This document shows positions 10,336 through 16,965 of a DNA stretch of 64,000 bases, one piece after another. The position numbers were made by a program, and so were the translations under genes. The notes under the pieces were generated by a model. It saw only the letters and a program-made list of their open reading frames with translations, ran no database searches and was not told the DNA's origin. The DNA is from Ramlibacter albus (lineage in GTDB: Bacteria; Pseudomonadota; Gammaproteobacteria; Burkholderiales; Burkholderiaceae_C): NCBI RefSeq assembly GCF_014297445.1, contig NZ_JACORU010000007.1, positions 186,001 to 250,000 of the forward strand, written 5' to 3'. Positions within the stretch are counted from its first letter, which is position 1, and the number at the start of each line of letters is the position of its first letter.

Positions 10336-10380
10336 CTGTCATCGATCCTTCACTCCGGTGTCACAAACCGTGCCTACGCT
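10336..10380 (+). promoter_or_regulatory. Triple Pho-box promoter of the fasciclin gene
   Basis: Three 7-mers at exact 11-bp steps on the plus strand: CTGTCAT (10336-10342), CCTTCAC (10347-10353) and GTGTCAC (10358-10364). Ten nucleotides after the last one is TACGCT (10375-10380), a candidate -10. It is divergent from the pstS box, the two being separated by 7 bp, so one PhoB-occupied region could serve both directions. Confidence 0.8.
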
Positions 10381-10410
10381 CGCGGCCAGCATCAACCGGA
10401 GGTAAGAAAC

Positions 10411-10896
10411 ATGTCCGCATCCCGCCTGCTCCTGCTGGCCCCCGTCCTGGCGCTCGTCGCCGCCTGCGCCACGCAGCCTGCCGCCACGCCCGTGAACGTC
10501 GCCGAAACCATCGCCCACGATCCCAGCCTCAGCACGCTGAGCACGCTGATCGCCAAGGCCGGGCTGAAGGACACGCTCGCGGCCGCGGGGCCGTACACGG
10601 TGTTCGCGCCGACCAACGACGCGTTCAAGGCCGTGCCCGCGAAGACGATGGACGAGCTGGCGGCCGACCCGGCCAGGCTGAAGGACGTGCTGAGCTACCA
10701 CGTGCTGCCGGCCAAGGTGACGGCGCACGAGGTGAAGGTCGGCAACGCGAAGACCGCGCAGGGCGCGACCGTGCTGCTCGGCAAGGCCGGCGACTTCGTC
10801 ACGGTCGAAGAAGCGATGGTGCAGGCCGCGGACATCGCCGCCACCAACGGCGTGGTCCACAAGGTGGACCGCGTGCTGATGCCGCCGCGCAAGTAA
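10411..10896 (+). CDS. Fasciclin-domain lipoprotein
   Basis: 161 residues. The N-terminus is a lipoprotein signal with lipobox LVAAC (Cys about residue 19), followed by one FAS1 domain with the hallmark YTVFAPTNDAF and the closing NGVVHKVDRVLMPP. FAS1 domains mediate adhesion or protein-protein contacts; the bacterial role is poorly defined. A strong GGAGGTAA site lies 6 nt before ATG. Its promoter carries a triple Pho box, so it is probably phosphate-regulated. A solute-binding protein gene follows after 4 nt. Confidence 0.9.
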   Translation: MSASRLLLLAPVLALVAACATQPAATPVNVAETIAHDPSLSTLSTLIAKAGLKDTLAAAGPYTVFAPTNDAFKAVPAKTMDELAADPARLKDVLSYHVLPAKVTAHEVKVGNAKTAQGATVLLGKAGDFVTVEEAMVQAADIAATNGVVHKVDRVLMPPRK

Positions 10897-10900
10897 CGCG

Positions 10901-12028
10901 ATGCCCCGCCCCAACCTCAACCGCCGGCAGGCACTGCTGCTGGCGGGCGCCGCCGTGGCCGGCGCGCCCGCGCTCGCGCAGAAGCCCGCCGGTCGCCCGG
11001 TCACCGTGGCGCAGATCGTCGACGTCTCCGCGGCCCAGCAGGACGTGTCGAAGGATTTCCTCATCGGCTCGCGCGCGGCCTGGCAGGACATCAACTCGAA
11101 AGGCGGCGTGCGCGGCCGGCCCGTGCAGCACCTCACGCTGGAAGTGGACGGCACACCCGCATCGCTGCGGTCCGCCGTGATCCAGGTGCGGGACAACCCC
11201 GGCTGCATCCTGCTCGGCGGCACCGTCGGCGACCCCGCCGCCACCGGCGTCGCGCGCCAGCTCCAGCAGGACGGCGTGGGCATCGCGCACGTCGCGCCTT
11301 GGCTGCAGAACTCGTCGCTGGACGTCGACGACCGCACCTTCCCGATCTTCGCCGCGCGGCAGGAGCAGGTTGCGCATGCGATGAAGTCGCTCACGGCCAT
11401 GGGCATGTCGGAGCTGGGCGCGGTGTACGCATCGCCGCGCGAGACGGCGCTGTATCGCGAGGATCTCGAGCGGATCGCCGCCGAGCTCAGGCTGAAGCTG
11501 CGCAGTTATGGCGGCACGACCGCCGACCTGTCGGCACTCGGCCAGTCGCTCGCCCCAGGCACCCCGGCCGTGCTGCTGTTCGTGGGCGGCACGCCCGAGC
11601 TGGCGCAGTTCACGCAAGGCCTGGAGAAGCAGCAGCGCCAGCGCTACCTCATCGCGCTCGCCGACGTGAACCTGCAGACCCTGATGCAGATGGGCGCCGC
11701 GCGCAACACGCCCGTCATCGCCACGCAGGCCGTGCCGATGGTGACGGCGAGCCTGCCCATCGTGCGCCAGTACCGCGACGCGCTGTCCCGCCTCTTCGAC
11801 GAACCGCCGACCGCGTTGAGCCTGGCCGGCTTCGTCGCGGCGCGCTACGCGTACGACGTGCTGCACGACGTGGCCGGCGAGCCCACGCGGCAGAACGTGC
11901 TGGCCGCCTTCCAGCGGCGCACGCCGCAAGACATCGGCGGCTACCGTGTGGCCTACGACCCGCGCCGGCGCAGCGCCACGTACGTCACGCAGAGCATGCT
12001 GACGACCGACGGGCGGGTCGTCGGTTGA
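10901..12028 (+). CDS. Solute-binding protein of the branched-chain amino acid (Peripla_BP_6) type
   Basis: 375 residues. The N-terminus LNRRQALLLAGAAVAGAPAL looks like a Tat-type signal (RRQALL) cleaved after ALAQ. The remainder has the two-lobed type I periplasmic-binding fold of LivJ-like proteins (GTVGDPAATGVARQLQQDG, then YASPRETALYREDLERIA). No permease or ATPase gene is nearby, so it is either an orphan receptor or works with a transporter elsewhere. It sits 4 nt after the fasciclin gene and probably shares its Pho-box promoter. Ligand unknown. Confidence 0.82.
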   Translation: MPRPNLNRRQALLLAGAAVAGAPALAQKPAGRPVTVAQIVDVSAAQQDVSKDFLIGSRAAWQDINSKGGVRGRPVQHLTLEVDGTPASLRSAVIQVRDNPGCILLGGTVGDPAATGVARQLQQDGVGIAHVAPWLQNSSLDVDDRTFPIFAARQEQVAHAMKSLTAMGMSELGAVYASPRETALYREDLERIAAELRLKLRSYGGTTADLSALGQSLAPGTPAVLLFVGGTPELAQFTQGLEKQQRQRYLIALADVNLQTLMQMGAARNTPVIATQAVPMVTASLPIVRQYRDALSRLFDEPPTALSLAGFVAARYAYDVLHDVAGEPTRQNVLAAFQRRTPQDIGGYRVAYDPRRRSATYVTQSMLTTDGRVVG

Positions 12029-12090
12029 GAGCCGCCGCGCGCGTGCGGGGCCGGTGCTATGCTGGTCCCGCCGTCCGCCCGCCCGCCCGC

Positions 12091-13584
12091 ATGCCCAACG
12101 GAACCCTCCTCGCCGCCGTCGACCTCGGCTCCAACAGTTTCCGGCTGGAGATCGGGCGCCACGAGCACGGGCAGGTCGGCCGCGTCGAGTACCTCAAGGA
12201 GACGGTGCGCCAGGGCAATGGGCTGGACGAGGCGCGCAACCTCACGCGCGAGGCCATGGAGCGCGGCTGGGCCTGCCTGGCGCGCTTCGCCGAGCGCCTG
12301 GCGGGCTTCAAGCGCTCGCAGGTGCGCGCCGTCGCCACGCAGACGCTGCGCGAAGCGCGCAACCGCGACGAGTTCCTCGCGCAGGCGCACAAGGTGCTCG
12401 GCTTTCCCATCGACGTGATCTCCGGCCGCGAGGAAGCGCGCCTGATCTACCAGGGCGTTGCCCACTTGCTGCCGCAGTCGGACGACCGCCGCCTCGTCGT
12501 CGACATCGGCGGCCGCTCCACAGAGCTGATCCTCGGCCAGCAGTTCGACGCGAAGGTGATGGAAAGCTACCGCGTCGGCAGCGTCGCGTGGTCGATGCGC
12601 TACTTCCCGCAAGGCGAGTTCACCGACACCGCTTTCGAGCGCGCGCTGATCGCCGCGCAGGCCGTGCTGGACGAAGCGCTCGGTGCGTACACGCCGGACC
12701 GCTGGGACGTGGCGTACGGTTCGTCGGGCACGATCGGCGCCGTCGCCGACATCCTCGCGGCGGGCGGCTTCGCGGGTGGCACGATCACGCGCGAAGGCCT
12801 CGACTGGCTGCAGCAGCGCCTGCTCGCGGCGAAGACCGCCGATCGCGTACGGCTCGACGGCCTGAAGGACGACCGCCGTCCCGTGATCGGCGGCGGCCTC
12901 ACGGTGCTGCGCGCCGTGTTCGACCTGCTGCAGGTCGCCGAGATGACCCCCGCGCAGGGCGCGCTGCGCCACGGCGTGCTGTACGACCTGCTGGAGCGCG
13001 CGCAGCCCGACACCGACATCCGTGCCACGACCATCCGCCGGCTCGCCGCGAAGTTCGAGGTCGATGCCGCACAGGCCGAGCGCGTCTCCAGGACCGCGTG
13101 CCGGTTGCTCAAGCAGCTGCGCGCGGGCGATTCGCCCGACGAACTCGGGCGCCACCTGCGCAAGCTCGACTGGGCGGCGCGCGTGCACGAGATCGGCAGC
13201 CTCATCTCGCACAGCGACTGCCACAAGCACGGCGCGTACATCCTCGACAACGCCGATGCGCCGGGCTTCTCGCAGCCGGAACTGCACCGGCTGGGCCTGC
13301 TGGTGCTCGGGCACCGCGGCAAGCTCAAGAAGCTGGAAGTGGACTTCGACGACGAGGTGTTCGTGCACCAGTTGCTGGCCCTGCGCCTGGCGGTGATCCT
13401 GTGCCATGCGCGGCGCGACCCGAAAACCGACGGCGTGACGGTCGCGCCGCAAGGGCGCGAAGTGGTGATCAGGGTCAAGCCCGAATGGGCCCGCGCCTGG
13501 CCCCAGTCGGCGCACCTGCTGCGCGAGGAGGGCGTGGCCTGGCAGCGCACCCCCTGGAGCATCTCGCTTGCAACACTTCCATAA
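12091..13584 (+). CDS. ppx: Exopolyphosphatase / GppA-family phosphatase
   Basis: Releases phosphate from the end of polyphosphate chains (or converts pppGpp to ppGpp). 497 residues, starting MPNGTLLAAVDLGSNSFRLE, with the actin-like ASKHA phosphate-1 motif DLGSNSFRL, phosphate-2 motif VVDIGGRSTELILG and a C-terminal HD-like helical domain (about 320-497), as in two-domain Ppx. Family members cannot be split into Ppx or GppA from motifs alone; proximity to two ppk1 genes favours Ppx. Its stop codon lies inside the arsR promoter-operator. Confidence 0.92.
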   Translation: MPNGTLLAAVDLGSNSFRLEIGRHEHGQVGRVEYLKETVRQGNGLDEARNLTREAMERGWACLARFAERLAGFKRSQVRAVATQTLREARNRDEFLAQAHKVLGFPIDVISGREEARLIYQGVAHLLPQSDDRRLVVDIGGRSTELILGQQFDAKVMESYRVGSVAWSMRYFPQGEFTDTAFERALIAAQAVLDEALGAYTPDRWDVAYGSSGTIGAVADILAAGGFAGGTITREGLDWLQQRLLAAKTADRVRLDGLKDDRRPVIGGGLTVLRAVFDLLQVAEMTPAQGALRHGVLYDLLERAQPDTDIRATTIRRLAAKFEVDAAQAERVSRTACRLLKQLRAGDSPDELGRHLRKLDWAARVHEIGSLISHSDCHKHGAYILDNADAPGFSQPELHRLGLLVLGHRGKLKKLEVDFDDEVFVHQLLALRLAVILCHARRDPKTDGVTVAPQGREVVIRVKPEWARAWPQSAHLLREEGVAWQRTPWSISLATLP

Positions 13585-13601
13585 TTCAACTATGATTGAA
13601 T
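13568..13601 (+). promoter_or_regulatory. arsR promoter and ArsR operator
   Basis: A sigma-70-like promoter: TTGCAA (13568-13573), 17-nt spacer, TATGAT (13591-13596). The -10 sits in the centre of a perfect 6-bp inverted repeat ATTCAA-CTATGA-TTGAAT (13584-13601), as expected for an autoregulatory ArsR operator. The predicted transcription start falls on or next to the arsR ATG at 13603, suggesting a leaderless mRNA. The whole element overlaps the 3' end of ppx. Confidence 0.8.
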
Positions 13602-13602
13602 C

Positions 13603-13932
13603 ATGGAAGAATCCGAAGTCGTCAAGGCGCTAGCCGCGCTGGCGCAGCCCGTGCGGCTGCAGCTGTTCCGGGCATTGGTCGTCACCGGCCGGCAGGGCAT
13701 GACGCCCGGCACCATGGCCGAGGGGCTGGGCATCTCCGCGAGCGCCCTCTCCTTCCACCTGAAGGAGCTGGCGAACGCGGGGCTGGTGACGCAGGAGCGC
13801 GCCAGCCGCAACCTGATCTACCGCGCCGCCTTCGACCGCATGAACGGCGTGCTGCGCTACCTCACCGACAACTGCTGCCAGGGCGAGCAGTGCGCGGTGG
13901 AGCCCGCGGCCGGCGCCTGCCGCACGTGCTGA
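13603..13932 (+). CDS. arsR: ArsR-family metalloregulator
   Basis: Winged-helix repressor, 109 residues, that probably represses this operon until arsenite binds. The helix-turn-helix is GLGISASALSFHLKELANAGL. Cysteines are C-terminal (DNCCQGEQC, then ACRTC) rather than the classic CVC in the recognition helix, which indicates one of the alternative arsenic-binding site types known in ArsR proteins. First gene of arsR-arsC-aquaporin-flavoprotein, with a perfect palindromic operator just upstream. Confidence 0.9.
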   Translation: MEESEVVKALAALAQPVRLQLFRALVVTGRQGMTPGTMAEGLGISASALSFHLKELANAGLVTQERASRNLIYRAAFDRMNGVLRYLTDNCCQGEQCAVEPAAGACRTC

Positions 13933-13940
13933 GGACCGGC

Positions 13941-14435
13941 ATGACCACCAACGTCCTGATCCTCTGCACCCACAACTCCGCGCGCAGCGTGCTGTCGGAA
14001 GGCATGCTGAACAACTGGGCGCAAAAGCTCGGAAAGGACGTGCGTGCCTACAGCGCTGGCAGCACGCCGAGCGGGCGGCTGAATCCGTTGGCGCTGGAGT
14101 CACTGCAGAACGCCGGTATTTCCACCGACGGCTACCGCAGCAAGAGCTGGGACGAATTCACGGCGCCCGGTGCGCCGCAGATGCGGATCGTCATCACGGT
14201 CTGCGACAGGGCGGCGGCCGAACAATGCCCGTTCTGGCCCGGCAGCCCCGTCAAAGTGCATTGGGGCTACGCCGACCCCTCCAACGCCACGGGCGGCGAT
14301 GAAGGCAAGCGGCTTGCCTTCGAGCTCACGCGCCAGGCGATCGGCTATCGCATGCTGCAACTACTGCAGCTGCCGCTGGCGTCCATGGGCAACGCGCAGT
14401 TGCAGGCGGCCCTCGTTGCGATCTCACGGGACTGA
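13941..14435 (+). CDS. arsC: Arsenate reductase, low-molecular-weight phosphatase type
   Basis: Reduces arsenate to arsenite. 164 residues with the P-loop CTHNSARS (CX5R) near the N-terminus, as in LMW protein tyrosine phosphatase-type ArsC. Further cysteines occur at VITVCDRAAAEQCPFWPG (a CX7C pair about residues 90-98), matching the redox relay position of thioredoxin-coupled ArsC. Position between arsR and the aquaporin gene supports an arsenic rather than a signalling role. Confidence 0.9.
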   Translation: MTTNVLILCTHNSARSVLSEGMLNNWAQKLGKDVRAYSAGSTPSGRLNPLALESLQNAGISTDGYRSKSWDEFTAPGAPQMRIVITVCDRAAAEQCPFWPGSPVKVHWGYADPSNATGGDEGKRLAFELTRQAIGYRMLQLLQLPLASMGNAQLQAALVAISRD

Positions 14436-14440
14436 GTGCG

Positions 14441-15145
14441 ATGGACCGTCCCCGCAAGTACGCCGCCGAAGCGCTCGGAACCGCCCTGCTTCTGGCCGTG
14501 GTGATCGGCTCGGGAATCATGGCCGAGCGCCTCGCCGGCGGCAACGTCGCCGTCGCGTTGTTGGCCAATACGCTGGCAACCGTCGGCGGCCTCTACATCC
14601 TCATCGAGGTGTTCGGGCCGGTGAGCGGTGCGCACTTCAATCCGGCTGTGAGCGCGGTGATGGCCGTCCGCCGTGAATTGCCGTGGAGCGACTTCGCGCC
14701 TTACGTGGCGGCGCAATTGCTCGGCGCGATGGTCGGCGCATGGCTCGCGCACGCGATGTTCGAGTTGCCCTTGCTACAGTGGTCCGCCAAGGCGCGCACC
14801 GGCTGGGGCCAGTGGATCGCGGAAGCCGTTGCCACCGCGGGCCTGCTGCTCGTCATCCTTCGCGCGCCCGCCGGCCGGGCCAGCGCGATGGTGGCGGCCT
14901 TCATCGGCAGCGCCTACTGGTTCACCGCCTCCACATCCTTCGCCAACCCGGCAGCCGCTTTCGGGCGCATGTTCAGCGACACCTTTGCCGGCATCTCACC
15001 CGCGAGCGTACCCGGCTTCGTCGCCGCGCAGCTCGCCGGCGCCGCGATCGGCTTCGCCATCCACGCCTTCCTCGAACCGCGGCTGCATCCTCGCGGCCAT
15101 CCGAACGTCATCGAAGCTTCCGGGGCCACCGAGGAGGCCCCGTAA
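14441..15145 (+). CDS. aqpS: MIP-family channel, probable arsenite efflux aquaglyceroporin
   Basis: 234 residues, six predicted membrane helices. The first NPA box is intact (GAHFNPAVSAVMA); the second is FANPAAAFGR. In rhizobia the equivalent gene aqpS in an ars operon lets arsenite made by ArsC leave down its gradient, in place of the ArsB or Acr3 pump. Here no arsB or acr3 is present and the gene sits 5 nt after arsC, so the same role is inferred. ATG at 14441 is preceded by GGGACTGAGTGCG, a weak binding site. Confidence 0.85.
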   Translation: MDRPRKYAAEALGTALLLAVVIGSGIMAERLAGGNVAVALLANTLATVGGLYILIEVFGPVSGAHFNPAVSAVMAVRRELPWSDFAPYVAAQLLGAMVGAWLAHAMFELPLLQWSAKARTGWGQWIAEAVATAGLLLVILRAPAGRASAMVAAFIGSAYWFTASTSFANPAAAFGRMFSDTFAGISPASVPGFVAAQLAGAAIGFAIHAFLEPRLHPRGHPNVIEASGATEEAP

Positions 15146-15165
15146 CGCCACCGGAAAGGAAACCC

Positions 15166-16488
15166 ATGTCTCCCAGCAACACGCCGCTGCCCGTGGCGGT
15201 GATCGGCGCCGGCCCTGTCGGCCTCGCCGCGGCCGCGCGGCTCGTTGAACGCCGCATCGAGCCGCTGGTGCTCGAAGCCGGCGGGTCCGTCGGTGCCAAC
15301 CTGCTGGCGTACGGCCATGTGCGCCTGTTCTCGCCGTGGCAATACAACGTGGACGCGGCGGTCGCTGCGCAGCTCGAGGCCACCGGCTGGCGCAAGCCGC
15401 CGGCTCGCGAGCTGCCGCTGGCGGCCGAAGTCGTGGAAGAAGTGCTGCGGCCCTACGCGGCGCTGCCGGAGATTGCGCCGCACCTGCATCTGCGCACACG
15501 AGTGACACGCATCAGCCGCGAGGGCTTCGACAAGGTGAAGACGGCGGGCCGCGAGCACGCGCCGTTCGTGATCCACGCGATCGAGGACGGCGAGGAGGTC
15601 GCCTTCCGCGCCCGCGCGGTGATCGACGCCAGCGGGACGTGGCGCACGCCCAACCCCGTCGGCGCGAGCGGGCTGCCCGCGATCGGCGAGGAGAAGCTCG
15701 CGAGCCGGGTCTTCTACGGCATCCCCGATGTGCTGGGGGCGCACAGGCAGCGTTACGCCGGCAGGCGCACGCTGGTCGTCGGCGCCGGCCACTCGGCGGC
15801 CAACGCGCTGCTCGCCCTGGCCGGCCTCGCGGGCAGCGTGCCCGGCACGCAGCTCGCATGGTCCGTGCGCAGCCCGGTGCTGCAGCGCGTGTTCGGCGGC
15901 GGCGCCGCGGATGCCCTGCCCGCCCGCGGCCGGCTTGGCAGCGACCTGCGCGCACTGCGCGACAACGGCGGGCTGGAGTTCGTGAGCGGCTTGCGCATCA
16001 CGGCGCTGCGCGAAGAGCAAGGCAAGGTCACCGTCGAAGGCGTGGACGCCACCGGCAACCTCCGCGCGCTCACCGGTATCGACGAAATCATCTGCGCCAC
16101 CGGCCAGCGGCCCGACCTGGACATCGCGAGCGAACTGCGGCTCAAGCTTGACCCGATGCTCGAATCCACCGAAGCGCTCGCGCCGCTCATCGACCCCAAC
16201 GTGCACAGCTGCGGCACGGTGCGCGCGCATGGCCACCGCGAACTCTCGCATCCGGAGCCCGGCTTCTACACGCTGGGCGTCAAGAGCTACGGCCGCGCGC
16301 CGACGTTCCTGATGGCCACCGGCTTCGAGCAGGCGCGATCGGTCGTCGCGGCAATCGCAGGCGACATCGAAGCCGCCGACCGCGTCGAACTGGACCTGCC
16401 GGAGACCGGCGTGTGCGGCGTCGGCGCGGCCGAAGTCCAGCCCCTCGCAAAAGGTTGTCGCAGGCCGACAGTCGCCTGCTGCAGCTAG
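15166..16488 (+). CDS. FAD-dependent oxidoreductase of the arsenic operon
   Basis: 440 residues. N-terminal dinucleotide-binding motif VAVIGAGPVGLAAAARL and a second Rossmann motif TLVVGAGHSAANALLALA identify a two-dinucleotide flavoprotein; ATGQRPD is the usual FAD-contact motif of this class. Flavin monooxygenase-like proteins (ArsO group) recur in ars operons, but this one is larger and its reaction is unknown. The C-terminus is cysteine-bearing (GVCGVG, KGCRRPTVACCS), possibly thiol chemistry or metalloid binding. GGAAAGGA lies just before the ATG. Its last 4 bp overlap the convergent sixA. Confidence 0.8.
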   Translation: MSPSNTPLPVAVIGAGPVGLAAAARLVERRIEPLVLEAGGSVGANLLAYGHVRLFSPWQYNVDAAVAAQLEATGWRKPPARELPLAAEVVEEVLRPYAALPEIAPHLHLRTRVTRISREGFDKVKTAGREHAPFVIHAIEDGEEVAFRARAVIDASGTWRTPNPVGASGLPAIGEEKLASRVFYGIPDVLGAHRQRYAGRRTLVVGAGHSAANALLALAGLAGSVPGTQLAWSVRSPVLQRVFGGGAADALPARGRLGSDLRALRDNGGLEFVSGLRITALREEQGKVTVEGVDATGNLRALTGIDEIICATGQRPDLDIASELRLKLDPMLESTEALAPLIDPNVHSCGTVRAHGHRELSHPEPGFYTLGVKSYGRAPTFLMATGFEQARSVVAAIAGDIEAADRVELDLPETGVCGVGAAEVQPLAKGCRRPTVACCS

Positions 16489-16946
16489 ACCGACTCGGGC
16501 GCGTGCACCGCCCAGACGACGGTCTGCTCGTGCCCATCTCGCTCTCGCGTGCGCAGCCACCAGACCGAGCCCTTGCGCACGGGCACGCTGCCGGCCTCCA
16601 CGGCGAGCAGGCGCGCGATCGTTTCGCCGAGCACCGGCTGATGGCCGACGACCACGACCGGCTGCTTGGCCACGGGCCACTGCGCGGCTTCGAGGATGTC
16701 GTCCGGTGTCGCATCCGGCGCCAGCTCGTCGCGGATCTTGTACTTGCGCCCGAGCGCCAGCACCGTCTGCTCGCACCGTCGCGCGGGGCTGGTGAGAATC
16801 TTCGCGCCATCCGGCAGCTGCCGGTCCAGCCACGCCGCGACGCGCGCGGCCTGTTTCTCGCCGCGCGACGTGAGCGCGCGATCCAGGTCGTCCTGCCCGT
16901 CCGCAGGGTCCTCGGCTTCCGCGTGCCGCCACAAGATCAGGTCCAT
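16485..16946 (-). CDS. sixA: Phosphohistidine phosphatase SixA
   Basis: Histidine-phosphatase-superfamily enzyme that removes phosphate from phosphohistidine. 153 residues: RHG-type motif LILWRHAEAED at the N-terminus, second-core ILTSPARRCEQT and the late catalytic His in VVVGHQPVLGE. It lies 19 nt downstream of ppk1 copy B on the same strand, so the two probably form an operon. PPK1 itself works through a phosphohistidine, which makes the pairing suggestive, though no direct action is shown. Confidence 0.9.
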   Translation of the reverse strand: MDLILWRHAEAEDPADGQDDLDRALTSRGEKQAARVAAWLDRQLPDGAKILTSPARRCEQTVLALGRKYKIRDELAPDATPDDILEAAQWPVAKQPVVVVGHQPVLGETIARLLAVEAGSVPVRKGSVWWLRTRERDGHEQTVVWAVHAPESV

Positions 16947-16965
16947 CCGCCCTCCTGTCGGTCCA

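Noticed and set aside
13568..16488. Arsenic operon as a recent mobile island
   Set aside because: No integrase, transposase, tRNA end or flanking repeat is visible, and base composition looks like that of the neighbours.
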